Assembly (NCBI GenBank): GCA_031553765.1
Contig: JAVBKY010000005.1
Span: 124,001-188,000 of the forward strand
DNA: 64,000 nucleotides
From: JAITMY01 sp031553765
GTDB taxonomy: Bacteria; Bacteroidota; Bacteroidia; Bacteroidales; UBA932
Reading direction: 5' to 3'
Notes under the pieces: model-generated
What the model saw: the letters and a program-made list of their open reading frames with translations, nothing else
Databases searched by the model: none
Told to the model about the DNA's origin: nothing
Made by a program: the position numbers and the translations under genes
Shown here: positions 51,601 to 60,174 of the stretch, piece by piece
Numbering within the stretch: the stretch's first letter is position 1
Layout of the letters: every line of letters starts with the position of its first letter

Positions 51601-52932
51601 TTAAAAATCAACTCTTACCCCCACGTTAATGTTGAAGTTAAGTGGCTGCTCTGTGCGAATGCTTGTGGGTTGATTACTATCGGGCAAGAAATACCGCATC
51701 CCCGGTTCTATGTATATATTAAATCGCTTATAAAAGTTATACTCAACGCCAAGTTGTCCGTTTAACGACCATTGTATGCCGTCAATGGCTTCGTGTGTGG
51801 TATTTTTTTCTGTAAGGTGGCTATAGGTGTAGTTGGCGGTGAGCCCTTTTTCCATCATGCATCCGCCCGATGCGTATAGAGAAAAACGTTTTCCCTTGGC
51901 AAGTTGATAAGCAAGGCTGATAGGTATACCCAAGTAGTGCAGTCGCTGTTTTACCTCGGCTTGATTTGGAAGTGAATAACTCGATGCAAGATAGCTGTAA
52001 ACTAGTCCAGACTCTACAGCACAGCGCGATGTAAAGTAAAAACGAAATGTGATACCTGCCGATAGCGGTACGTGATGCTGCGAGGTGATAGCCTCTTCTA
52101 AATAGTTTTCAGCGGCCGATGAGGGTGATAATCCATTATTGCCCTCGTAAGAACCTCCATCATTGGGAGAACTACTGTATGAATGGTCTGCATTGCTGCC
52201 GTTAAGCGGCTGATTAGAATAGGCGGATTGACCCGCCAACAACGCTATTGCCCATTTTTGTGAGTTTTTATTCTTGTCGGGTAAGGGGGACTCGAATAGC
52301 GGAAAGGCAGATAGCGAATCGGGGAATGATGGAGCTGCTTTCGCGATAGCCTCGACAGCATCTGCTATTTTTTCTGTCCGGGTAGTTGTTGTTTCTGTGG
52401 TTGTAATGGTGTCTATCTCGTTGATGTCGGAGTTAATTTTGGGCGCAGATGCTGCTGTTGGCAGTTCGTTTTTTTGTTGATTTTTTGCATATAGAGATGC
52501 ATGTGGCACAGCAACTGGCTGTGATTTAGCGGTAGGAGTAGAGGCAACCATTTGAATTGGTTCATTGGTCGGCTTTGGTGTGCAATTGACGGTTGCTGCA
52601 GGTGTAGCGGTTGGAGGTAAAGGATTTTCCATTGATACCGGGTAGCGCAGCAGCAGCAGGAACACTGCTACTGCCGCTGCTGCGGCAGTAGCAGAAAACC
52701 AAATAGCAGCAGATTTCCGTTTCTTTCGCTGCTGTAGTTGTCGGTTGATATTCCCCCAATCATTAGCGTCAACGGGATATTCATAATTTAGCAGCACACT
52801 CTGTAAGTGGGCAACTTCCTGTCGATTGTTGTTTAACGATAGTTGCTCGCTAATGATTTCCCAATCATCGGGTGCTACAGCTGCTTCGTAGTTTTGCAAT
52901 GCGCGAAATATGTCTTTTACATCGTCGTTCAT
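51601..52932 (-). CDS. Putative two-membrane partner of the ECF sigma factor
   Basis: 443 residues. The first 75 or so are cytoplasmic-like and hold two copies of a short motif (LQNYEAAVAPDDWEIISEQL and LLNYEYPVDANDWGNINRQL). One transmembrane helix follows (AIWFSATAAAAAVAVFLLLL). A long low-complexity linker rich in Pro, Thr, Ala and Asn runs to about residue 270. The C-terminus is a beta-barrel-like domain (SAGITFRFYFTSRCAVESGL, ending NFNINVGVRVDF). The start overlaps the sigma gene stop (ATGA). It probably acts as an anti-sigma or sensor; this is inferred. Confidence 0.75.
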   Translation of the reverse strand: MNDDVKDIFRALQNYEAAVAPDDWEIISEQLSLNNNRQEVAHLQSVLLNYEYPVDANDWGNINRQLQQRKKRKSAAIWFSATAAAAAVAVFLLLLRYPVSMENPLPPTATPAATVNCTPKPTNEPIQMVASTPTAKSQPVAVPHASLYAKNQQKNELPTAASAPKINSDINEIDTITTTETTTTRTEKIADAVEAIAKAAPSFPDSLSAFPLFESPLPDKNKNSQKWAIALLAGQSAYSNQPLNGSNADHSYSSSPNDGGSYEGNNGLSPSSAAENYLEEAITSQHHVPLSAGITFRFYFTSRCAVESGLVYSYLASSYSLPNQAEVKQRLHYLGIPISLAYQLAKGKRFSLYASGGCMMEKGLTANYTYSHLTEKNTTHEAIDGIQWSLNGQLGVEYNFYKRFNIYIEPGMRYFLPDSNQPTSIRTEQPLNFNINVGVRVDF

Positions 52933-53438
52933 CTACGAAACTTTTTTACTGTTTTTTGTAAACAACTACGTGCGCGAGCGTACTGTGAGCGCGAAGTACT
53001 TTCAGTGATGTGCAGCATTTTTGCAATCTCGGAATGTGTATAACCTTCTACTGCGTATAGATTGAAAACTATGCGAAATCCTGTTGGTAAGTCGGCAATG
53101 AGCGCTACTAATTCATCAGCCGACAACTTTTCTAAAACACTAAAATCTGCGCTTCGCTCTGTCAAAGAATACTCGCTGTACTTGACCAGCGCATCTTTTT
53201 TGCGTAGGTGCATTAATGCTGTGTTGATGAACAATCGTCGCATCCAACCTTCAAATGAGCCGTCTCCTTTATAGGTGTTTATCTTTTCGAATAAGCTAAT
53301 GAAACCGTCATGCAATAAATCGCGAGCGGTTTCACGATTTTCCGCATAGCGTACGCATACGCCCATCATCTTGTGAGCGTACTTTTCGTATAACATCCGT
53401 TGTGCTGCGCTGTTTCCACGAACACAACCGGCAATCAA
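52929..53438 (-). CDS. ECF-type RNA polymerase sigma factor
   Basis: At least 169 residues. Region 2: MLYEKYAHKMMGVCVRYAEN and ARDLLHDGFISLFEKI. Region 4: LPTGFRIVFNLYAVEGYTHSEIA with the HTH, then TESTSRSQYARARSCL. No ATG is available. The TTG at 53438 gives MIAGCVRGN, but the open frame continues upstream as KEIDTYHLIDDNELIAGC, a normal ECF N-terminus, so an unusual start such as the ATA at 53480 is possible. Overlaps its partner gene by 4 bp. Confidence 0.9.
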   Translation of the reverse strand: MIAGCVRGNSAAQRMLYEKYAHKMMGVCVRYAENRETARDLLHDGFISLFEKINTYKGDGSFEGWMRRLFINTALMHLRKKDALVKYSEYSLTERSADFSVLEKLSADELVALIADLPTGFRIVFNLYAVEGYTHSEIAKMLHITESTSRSQYARARSCLQKTVKKFRR

Positions 53439-53750
53439 TTCGTTATCGTCTATTAAATGATACGTATCGATTTCTTTTATGGTTTTAGGTAAAGGTAAGA
53501 TGCAAGATTTTATTCAAACGCTGCACTAAGCGATTGTTTTTTTAATAGGAAAGATACACATCAAATTTTAGCAGCTATTGGGGGAGAAAAAGTGCAGTAG
53601 ATTAAAAGTTGATCGTGTAATCTATTGATGAATAGTAGTTTGTGTTGATGTGAAAATGAGAGGAATCAAAATTTTATAATACCTGACGCTTGTTTGAAAA
53701 AATGAAAGTATCAGGTATTATAAAGTTTTGGTTCGCGAGTGATTTACAGG
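53439..53750. other. Gap between pepT and the sigma factor gene
   Basis: About 310 bp with no gene seen. It holds the sigma gene N-terminal extension (see that entry), a TACCTTTA-like element near 53490, and a perfect 14-bp inverted repeat TTTATAATACCTGA at 53673-53686 with its partner at 53711-53724. Confidence 0.6.
53673..53724. repeat. Inverted repeat TTTATAATACCTGA
   Basis: Perfect 14-bp arms with a 24-nt loop. It could end pepT transcription, though the loop is large and there is no clear T-run. Otherwise it could be a protein-binding site. Confidence 0.65.
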
Positions 53751-54980
53751 TTACCTGCCCTCTGTAAAAACAGAAATGATGTTAAGTATAACTTCTACAG
53801 CCTTTTCCATAGATTGCAACGGCACAAATTCATACTTGCCGTGAAAATTATGTCCACCTGCAAAAATATTGGGGCAGGGCAGGTCCATGTATGAAAGACG
53901 GCTGCCATCGGTACCGCCACGAATGGGGTGTACCAACGGTTTTACACCTGCCATCTTCATGGCCTTTTCAGCCTTTTCTACAATGTGAATATGTGGTTCT
54001 ACCTGCTCACACATGTTGTAGTACTGGTCTTTTAACTCCACGCTGATAGTGTCCGCACCGTACTTGGCATTGATGCCGTGAGCACATTTTAAAATAAACT
54101 CCTTGCGTTTTTCAAATATTTCACGGTCGTGATCGCGGATAATGTACTGCATGGTGGCTTTTTCTACTTCGCCGCTGAGGTGCACCAGGTGGTAAAACCC
54201 TTCATAGCCATCGGTGTGCTCGGGCCTGTCATTGACGGGTAGTAGAGCGTTGAACTCGGTGGCTACGTGTAGTGCATTTACCATTTTATTTTTGGCGTAG
54301 CCGGGGTGAATGTTTCTACCTTGAATGGAAATCTTTGCGCCTGCAGCGTTGAAGTTTTCGTACTCCAACTCGCCTATTTTACCACCATCCATGGTGTAGG
54401 CGTAAGTCGCGCCAAATTTCTTCACATCGAAGTGGTCAACTCCTCGACCAACTTCCTCGTCGGGGGTAAAGCCTATGCAAATGTCGCCGTGCTTAAATTC
54501 GGGGTGTGCCATTACGTGCTCTACAGCGCACATAATTTCTGCTATACCCGCCTTGTCGTCGGCACCCAGCAAGGTTGTGCCATCGGTGGTAATTAGGGTT
54601 TGCCCTACATAGTCGCGCAGTTCGGGAAACTCGTTGGTTGATAGTACTACCTTTTTTTCTTTGCTTAAAATAATGTCGCTACCATCGTACTTTTCAATAA
54701 TGCGAGGTTGCACGTTGCTGCCCGGCATATCGGGCGATGTGTCCACGTGAGCAATGAAGCCAATAGCGGGAAGACCATCACAACAGTTGCTCGGAATACG
54801 TGCCATTACGTAGCCGTATTGGTCCATGCTAACTTGTGGTACGCCCAGCGCGCGCAGCTCATCGGCTAACAGCGTGAGCAACGTTTTTTGCTTCTCGGTG
54901 CTGGGAAATGTTTCTGAGTTTTCGTCTGACTGCGTGTCGATAGCAACGTAGCGAAGGAATTTTTGAAGAACGGATTCCAT
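53751..54980 (-). CDS. pepT: Peptidase T (tripeptidase)
   Basis: 409 residues. A zinc aminotripeptidase of the M20 family. Motifs: GFIAHVDTSPDMPG with the first metal His and Asp, TTLLGADDKAGIAEIM, the GFTPDEEVGRGVDHF catalytic Glu, and HPIRGGTDGSRLSYM near the end. Length matches E. coli PepT. An AATTTGTAAATCG-type repeat lies directly before the ATG at 54980 in the sense direction. Confidence 0.95.
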   Translation of the reverse strand: MESVLQKFLRYVAIDTQSDENSETFPSTEKQKTLLTLLADELRALGVPQVSMDQYGYVMARIPSNCCDGLPAIGFIAHVDTSPDMPGSNVQPRIIEKYDGSDIILSKEKKVVLSTNEFPELRDYVGQTLITTDGTTLLGADDKAGIAEIMCAVEHVMAHPEFKHGDICIGFTPDEEVGRGVDHFDVKKFGATYAYTMDGGKIGELEYENFNAAGAKISIQGRNIHPGYAKNKMVNALHVATEFNALLPVNDRPEHTDGYEGFYHLVHLSGEVEKATMQYIIRDHDREIFEKRKEFILKCAHGINAKYGADTISVELKDQYYNMCEQVEPHIHIVEKAEKAMKMAGVKPLVHPIRGGTDGSRLSYMDLPCPNIFAGGHNFHGKYEFVPLQSMEKAVEVILNIISVFTEGR

Positions 54981-55014
54981 AATTTATTATTTACAAATTA
55001 CGATTTACTAATTG
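54981..55014 (-). repeat. Sense-oriented TAAATCGTAATTTG repeat before pepT
   Basis: On the reverse strand the run GTAAATCGTAATTTGTAAA leads into the pepT ATG. The same 19-base core precedes purD, and a close variant precedes pyrH. Confidence 0.65.
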
Positions 55015-55017
55015 ATG

Positions 55018-55138
55018 ACCTCTCCCTAAATCCCTCTCCGCAGGAGAGGGACTTTCTTACCCACAGGCGCCCTCGTATTCACATCTAAATTTCTTGGCAC
55101 ATTCCCCTCTCCTGTGGAGAGGGGGCAGGGGAGAGGTT
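55018..55138. repeat. Palindromic repeat between pepT and miaB (same family as in leuS)
   Basis: Left arm 55018-55051 (ACCTCTCCCTAAATCCCTCT and on) and right arm 55103-55138 (ending GGGGCAGGGGAGAGGTT). Both contain the CTCTCCTGTGGAGAG-like palindrome. This is the intergenic relative of the insertion at 45401-45516. Confidence 0.9.
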
Positions 55139-55142
55139 AACT

Positions 55143-56474
55143 TTATTCGGCAATAAGCGTGGCCGAAGTGCAGCGGGCAACAGTTACATCTACGTAATCG
55201 CCCGGTTGGTGGTCTCCGCGCGGAAATACTACCACCTGATTTTGCGTGGTGCGCCCAAAGAGCTGCTCCTTCGATTTCTTTGAAAAACCTTCGGCCAGTA
55301 CTTCTACGGTTTGTCCCACGTAGGGTTGCTTTGCTTTTAGCGACAGCTCGTTTTGCAGCGCTATAATTTCGTTGAGGCGCCGTGTTTTTACCTCCTCTGG
55401 TACGTCATCTTTGTAGTGCCGTGCGGCCTTAGTATTGGGGCGCTCGGAGTACATGAACATGAAGGAAAAGTCGTAGCCCACTTTGCGCATGAGCGAAAGC
55501 GTTTGCTGGTGGTCCTCCTCCGCTTCGGTGCAAAAACCTGCAATTAAATCGGTGGATATGCTGCAGGTGGGCAGTATTTGCCGTATGGCGACTATGCGCT
55601 CAAGGTAATCTTCGCGCGCGTACTTGCGGTTCATCAGCTCCAGCACGCGCGTGCTGCCGCTTTGTGCGGGCAGGTGTATGCTTTTGCAAATGTTGTTGTA
55701 CTTCGCCATTACGTGCAGCACATCGTCGCCCATATCCTTGGGGTGCGAGGTGGAGTAGCGCACGCGTAGCGTAGGCGACAGCTGCGCTACTTTTTCAAGC
55801 AGCATGGCAAAGGTGCAGTCCTCGCCACTATCGGTTGTGTAGTGGTAGCTGTTTACGTTTTGTCCGAGTAGCGTTACCTCCTTGTAATTTTTATCGATAA
55901 GTTCCTGCACTTCGTGTAAAATGCTTTGCGTGCTGCGGCTACGCTCGGCTCCACGGGTGTAGGGTACCACGCAGTAGCTGCACATGTTATTGCATCCGCG
56001 CATAATGGATACAAAGGCGGATATGCCGTTGCTGTCGTAGCGTACAGGGGCAATCTCGGCATAAGTTTCCTCACGCGATAGCTCCACGTTTACGCCCTTT
56101 TGCCCACTCTGTGCCATGCGCACAAGGTTGGGCAGCTCGCGATAGGCATCAGGCCCTACCACTATGTCCACGGTTTGTTCCTGTTCAATGAGACGTTCCT
56201 TCAAGCGTTCGGCCATGCAGCCAATAATGCCCAACATGAGCCGCGGATTTTTGCGCTTTAGTGCGCGCAACTCTGCCAGCCGTCCCCAAATACGCTGTTC
56301 GGCATTGTCGCGTATGGAGCAAGTGTTGATGAGAATAAGATCGGCATTTTGCGGTGCGTCGCATATAGCGTAACCATACTCGCGCATGACCGAGGCAACA
56401 ACCTCGCTGTCATTCACGTTCATTTGGCAGCCATACGTCTCAATATAAAGTAGGGGTGCTGAAGTTGTAGTCAT
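55143..56474 (-). CDS. miaB: tRNA-2-methylthio-N6-dimethylallyladenosine synthase
   Basis: 443 residues. A radical-SAM methylthiotransferase acting after MiaA on A37. UPF0004 domain ETYGCQMNVNDSEVV with the first Cys set, radical-SAM motif MRGCNNMCSYCVVPYTRG, and a TRAM domain from about residue 375. The GCQMN motif separates it from MtaB at 27933. Its start overlaps the ctpA stop by 1 bp, so the two are linked. Confidence 0.96.
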   Translation of the reverse strand: MTTTSAPLLYIETYGCQMNVNDSEVVASVMREYGYAICDAPQNADLILINTCSIRDNAEQRIWGRLAELRALKRKNPRLMLGIIGCMAERLKERLIEQEQTVDIVVGPDAYRELPNLVRMAQSGQKGVNVELSREETYAEIAPVRYDSNGISAFVSIMRGCNNMCSYCVVPYTRGAERSRSTQSILHEVQELIDKNYKEVTLLGQNVNSYHYTTDSGEDCTFAMLLEKVAQLSPTLRVRYSTSHPKDMGDDVLHVMAKYNNICKSIHLPAQSGSTRVLELMNRKYAREDYLERIVAIRQILPTCSISTDLIAGFCTEAEEDHQQTLSLMRKVGYDFSFMFMYSERPNTKAARHYKDDVPEEVKTRRLNEIIALQNELSLKAKQPYVGQTVEVLAEGFSKKSKEQLFGRTTQNQVVVFPRGDHQPGDYVDVTVARCTSATLIAE

Positions 56475-58138
56475 TAATTCTTAAAAGACTGGAGATGTGG
56501 TTGCTCAACTTTGTTGACAGGGTTATTGTTTTTCCTCTCAACAACTTTTATAGCAACAAGTAATGTGTTGTCAATTTTTTCAAGGAACGGATAAAATCCA
56601 TCATCGTCTAACGGTGTGTTACGGCCAATATACGCGCGTATTTGCGCGTACAGTATGGAGCGGCATGCTTGCATTTCTGCATCGCTTCCTGTAACACCAT
56701 TGCGTATGGCATAATCTGTAAATCGTCCCATGAGTCCTTGGCGATTGAGGTAGCTGCTCAACTCATTAAATGTTTTTATGCTGTGTAATTTTGCTCTATT
56801 TTTATCGGCAAAATTGAGCGCAAACTTGTACACTAAATTTTTGCGCGTAACGCTGCGGTAGTAGCTGTTAATGCCAATTGTGTCAAGTGGTACAAATACG
56901 TCGGGAGTGATGCCACCACCACCATATACTGTTCTGCCGCCGGGGGTAATGTAGCGCAACGAATCATTTTGCTTAATGCTGTCGGCTACTTCAAACTCGC
57001 CGTGTTCGTAGCGACGCTGGAATTCCGAGTAGTATTCATCTTCCTGGCCATTAATGTAGGGGCGCTGTATGCAACGTCCTGTGGGTGTGTAGTAGCGTGC
57101 AACGGTGAGGCGTAGACCGGAGCCGTCGTTAAATACAATGGGCTCTTGCACTAAGCCTTTGCCAAAAGAGCGACGACCTACTATGGTACCGCGGTCGTTA
57201 TCCTGTATAGCGCCTGCCATAATTTCGCTGGCCGAAGCAGAACCCTCATCAATCAAAATGGCAAGAGTAATATCGTGCAGCTGTCCACTATTATTAGCCA
57301 ATAGTTCCTTACGTTTACGTGCCTTACCCTCGGTATATACTACCAGCGTACCCGTAGGTAAAAATTCGTTGGCTACTTCATACGCTTGATCTAGGTATCC
57401 ACCTGTGTTGCCGCGCAAGTCAAGTACCATGTTCTTCATACCTTGAGCAAGCAACTTTTTTGATGCTTTTTCAAATTCTTCGTAGGTGTTGCGCGAGAAC
57501 TTCGAAATCTTTATGTAGCCTGTTATAGCGTCTGACATGTATGCCACGTCCACGCTTTTAATGGGTATCTTGCCTCGGGTAATGGTAATGGGTACAAGCC
57601 TCCTTTCTCCATTGCGCTGCACGCCTATGGTTACTTTGGTGCCGCTTTTTCCGCGCAATAATTTTACTACGCTGTCTTGTGCAATCTTTCGTCCGGCAAT
57701 TACGCTGTCGTTTACCGTAATAATGCGATCTCCCGAAAGCACGCCCACGCGCTCCGATGGACCGCCTACTATGGTGTTGATTACAACTACCGTATCGGTA
57801 AACATGTTGAAGGTGATGCCTATGCCGTCAAAGTTGCCGTCAAGCGATTCATTGGCCTCCTTCATATCCGAAGCGGGGATGTAGGTGGAGTGGGGATCGA
57901 GCGTTTTTAACGTGAGGTTAATGGTTTTTTCCTCCAGCTCCTCGCGCGGTACTTCGTCTACGTACTCCTTATCAATGTAGTTAAGTACAGCGTTCAACTT
58001 GTTCCACTTTTGTACCGACATGTACTGCCGTTGCAGGTCCGACTCCTGAAAGCGTCGCCCCAACATAATACCCAACGCCAGCACCGCCAGCAGTATTAGC
58101 GGCAGCATAAGGCCGCGCTTGTTGACCTTTATTCCCAT
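56474..58138 (-). CDS. ctpA: C-terminal processing peptidase (S41, CtpA-like)
   Basis: 554 residues. An N-terminal membrane anchor (GLMLPLILLAVLALGIMLG). A PDZ domain around VVINTIVGGPSERVGVLSGD. The S41 catalytic core has LRGNTGGYLDQAYEVAN and the catalytic Ser in DEGSASASEIMAGA, with Lys in RSFGKGLVQEP. It cleaves periplasmic proteins near the C-terminus. A C-terminal region of about 170 residues follows, as in other Bacteroidota. Overlaps miaB by 1 bp and follows the dCMP deaminase gene. Confidence 0.94.
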   Translation of the reverse strand: MGIKVNKRGLMLPLILLAVLALGIMLGRRFQESDLQRQYMSVQKWNKLNAVLNYIDKEYVDEVPREELEEKTINLTLKTLDPHSTYIPASDMKEANESLDGNFDGIGITFNMFTDTVVVINTIVGGPSERVGVLSGDRIITVNDSVIAGRKIAQDSVVKLLRGKSGTKVTIGVQRNGERRLVPITITRGKIPIKSVDVAYMSDAITGYIKISKFSRNTYEEFEKASKKLLAQGMKNMVLDLRGNTGGYLDQAYEVANEFLPTGTLVVYTEGKARKRKELLANNSGQLHDITLAILIDEGSASASEIMAGAIQDNDRGTIVGRRSFGKGLVQEPIVFNDGSGLRLTVARYYTPTGRCIQRPYINGQEDEYYSEFQRRYEHGEFEVADSIKQNDSLRYITPGGRTVYGGGGITPDVFVPLDTIGINSYYRSVTRKNLVYKFALNFADKNRAKLHSIKTFNELSSYLNRQGLMGRFTDYAIRNGVTGSDAEMQACRSILYAQIRAYIGRNTPLDDDGFYPFLEKIDNTLLVAIKVVERKNNNPVNKVEQPHLQSFKN

Positions 58139-58144
58139 TTTGTC

Positions 58145-58591
58145 TTAATCAATGCAGATTTGTTCTACTTGTATTCCGGCGCGCTCCAGCAGTGTTACGC
58201 CTTCGGTGCTATGGTAGTGGTCGGCAAATACTACGCGCTTTATCCCCGCTTGAATAATGAGTTTGGCGCATTCCAAGCAGGGTGATGAGGTGATGTAAAG
58301 GGTTGCTCCCTCGCTACTGTTGTTCGACTTGGCTACTTTGGTAATCGCGTTAGCCTCGGCATGCAGCACGTAGGATTTAGTTTTGTTGCTATCGTCCTCG
58401 CACTCATTTTCGAAGCCCGAAGGAGTGCCGTTATAACCATCGGAAATAATGCTGCGATTCTTCACCAGCAGTGCTCCCACCTGACGACGCTTACAGTAGG
58501 AGTTACGTCCCCACACTCGCGCCATTTCCAAGTAGCTACGGTCAAACTGACGTTGCTTGCCTGTAGATATATTATTGTTTAAATTGCTCAT
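58145..58591 (-). CDS. dCMP deaminase (ComEB-like)
   Basis: 148 residues. Zinc-dependent deaminase that supplies dUMP for dTMP. Zinc site HAEANAITK and SSPCLECAKLII, with the QVGALLVKNRSIISDGYNG block. The ATG at 58591 is preferred over a TTG at 58627 because it gives the family N-terminus and the upstream part is AT-rich non-coding. Six bp before ctpA on the same strand. Cytoplasmic. Confidence 0.93.
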   Translation of the reverse strand: MSNLNNNISTGKQRQFDRSYLEMARVWGRNSYCKRRQVGALLVKNRSIISDGYNGTPSGFENECEDDSNKTKSYVLHAEANAITKVAKSNNSSEGATLYITSSPCLECAKLIIQAGIKRVVFADHYHSTEGVTLLERAGIQVEQICID

Positions 58592-58714
58592 CTTTAATTT
58601 ATTGCAAATAAATAGACTTGGTTGCAATGTAATTTACAAGTTTAATGAAAAAAAGCGAGATGGCAAAAATTTTGTAAAACACTATATTCTAACTAAGTTT
58701 GTACCTTAAAAAAA

Positions 58715-58801
58715 AGCCCCTCCCAACCCTCCCCAAAGGAAAGGGCTCACTAACGCACAAGCCTGCTCCCCTCTCTTTTGGGAGGGGTTGGGGGGAGAGG
58801 C
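58715..58801. repeat. Palindromic repeat before the SufT-like gene
   Basis: The left arm GCCCCTCCCAACCCTCCCC pairs with a right arm reading GGGAGGGGTTGGGGGGAGAGG. Related in style to the CTCTCC family of leuS. An open frame runs through it into the next gene but starts without a plausible site. Confidence 0.85.
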
Positions 58802-58812
58802 CAATTGATAAT

Positions 58813-59133
58813 ATGAATTCGGAACAAATACTAAACATACAGAAGGACATTGTGCGTGTATTGCGCAATATATATGACCCCGAAATTCCGGTGAGCATAT
58901 ATGAGCTAGGACTTATTTACGAAGTGAATGTGAGCGAGGATGGCAAGGTTGAAATAACCATGACGCTCACTGCGCCTAACTGCCCCATTGCCGACGATAT
59001 TGTGCGCGATGTGCAGGAGCAGGTGGCATTGGTAACAGGGGTTACATCGGCTAACGTAAATCTTGTGTTTGACCCGCCCTGGAGCAAGGATATGATGAGC
59101 GAAGAAGCGAAGTTGGAGTTGGGATTTTTATAG
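58813..59133 (+). CDS. SufT/PaaD-like iron-sulfur assembly protein (MIP18/DUF59)
   Basis: 106 residues. A single DUF59 domain: NIYDPEIPVSIYELGLIYEV, then MTLTAPNCPIADDI with the conserved Cys, and NLVFDPPWSKDMMSEEAK. Family members help mature 4Fe-4S proteins; SufT is the likely equivalent. The ATG at 58813 starts the domain; the longer frame to 58699 only covers the repeat. queG, whose product is an iron-sulfur enzyme, follows directly. Confidence 0.92.
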   Translation: MNSEQILNIQKDIVRVLRNIYDPEIPVSIYELGLIYEVNVSEDGKVEITMTLTAPNCPIADDIVRDVQEQVALVTGVTSANVNLVFDPPWSKDMMSEEAKLELGFL

Positions 59134-60066
59134 GTGCTATCAGTAGATTACATAAAAAACGCTGCGCAAAATCTAAATTTTGATGCTTGCGGGGTGGTAA
59201 CGTTAGATTGCTTACCAAGTGAGCAGCTGCAACGTTTCTTGGATTGGATAGCGCAGGGTTACGCTGCTAATATGACCTACCTGCACCGCTTTATTGATAA
59301 GCGTGCTGATCCTCGCCTTATGCTGCGCGATGGCGCGAAAACAGCGGTAATTGTCCTTTATTCATATAATACGCACCTGCAGCAACCGCCGCACTTACCG
59401 CAGGTTTCACGCTATGCCTACGGCATGGATTACCACGAGCTGCTGAAAAAAAAGTTATGGGCATTGCTTAAGGTTTTGCAAAAAGATGACCCAAAGTTAC
59501 GCGGTCGTACTTTTACCGATACCGCCCCGTTACAAGAGCGCTACTGGGCTGCTGTGGCTGGTTTAGGTTGGGTTGGCAAAAATGGAATGCTGATAAATAA
59601 GCAGCTGGGTTCCTACGTTTATATAGGCACATTGCTACTGAATGCCGCTGTGGAAAATGCTTCGCTGATGGAGGTGAAAAACTACTGCGGCACATGTACC
59701 CGATGTATAGATGCATGTCTCACGAAAGCCATTGTTGGCAATGCTGTGGTGGACGCACGCCGATGCTGGTCGTACAAAACCATTGAAGCGCATACTTATG
59801 AAAAAAATAGTGCATCTGTGGATAATGATAATTTAGGTGCGCCAAAATATATTTTCGGTTGCGACATCTGTCAGAATGCGTGCCCGTGGAATAAAAAGGC
59901 AAAGGTGGTATTGCATGACGAAATGCAAATTCGGCTACTGTTGCAGACTCTAACGTGTGAAGATTGGCAGGAAATGAGTGCGGAAGATTTTGAGAAAAAC
60001 TTTGAGCATTCGGCTATCAGAAGGGCAACGCTGGAGGGGATGAAAAGAAATATAAGTAGGCAGTAA
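59134..60066 (+). CDS. queG: Epoxyqueuosine reductase
   Basis: 310 residues. It reduces epoxyqueuosine to queuosine in tRNA, with cobalamin and two 4Fe-4S clusters. Cluster motifs CGTCTRCIDACLTKAI and CDICQNACPWNKKA. The N-terminal cobalamin part includes FTDTAPLQERYWAAVAGLGW. It starts with GTG immediately after the stop of the SufT-like gene. Length is a little short, because the C-terminal HEAT-like part found in some QueG is absent. Confidence 0.94.
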   Translation: MLSVDYIKNAAQNLNFDACGVVTLDCLPSEQLQRFLDWIAQGYAANMTYLHRFIDKRADPRLMLRDGAKTAVIVLYSYNTHLQQPPHLPQVSRYAYGMDYHELLKKKLWALLKVLQKDDPKLRGRTFTDTAPLQERYWAAVAGLGWVGKNGMLINKQLGSYVYIGTLLLNAAVENASLMEVKNYCGTCTRCIDACLTKAIVGNAVVDARRCWSYKTIEAHTYEKNSASVDNDNLGAPKYIFGCDICQNACPWNKKAKVVLHDEMQIRLLLQTLTCEDWQEMSAEDFEKNFEHSAIRRATLEGMKRNISRQ

Positions 60067-60137
60067 GCAGTTGGCAATAGGCAATGTGGGCTGTCACACT
60101 ATCCTGATATTTATCGGGATATCGAAGCGGTGTGGTG
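60055..60137. repeat. Composite repeat between queG and purD
   Basis: The first part, GTAGGCAGTAAGCAGTTGGC to about 60090, resembles the run inside mtaB. Then CACACTATCCTGATATTTA pairs partly with TCGGGAT and GGTGTG. Two repeat families lie side by side. Confidence 0.6.
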
Positions 60138-60172
60138 AAATTGTAAATCGTAATTTGTAAAATTGTAAATCC
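60138..60172 (+). repeat. Sense-oriented TAAATCGTAATTTG repeat before purD
   Basis: The core GTAAATCGTAATTTGTAAA followed by ATTGTAAATCC ends 2 bp before the purD ATG. It shares the 19-base core with the copy before pepT. Confidence 0.7.
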
Positions 60173-60174
60173 AA

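Noticed and set aside
58699..58812. Longer N-terminus for the SufT-like protein
   Set aside because: The extra 38 codons only translate the palindromic repeat; the domain starts at the ATG at 58813.
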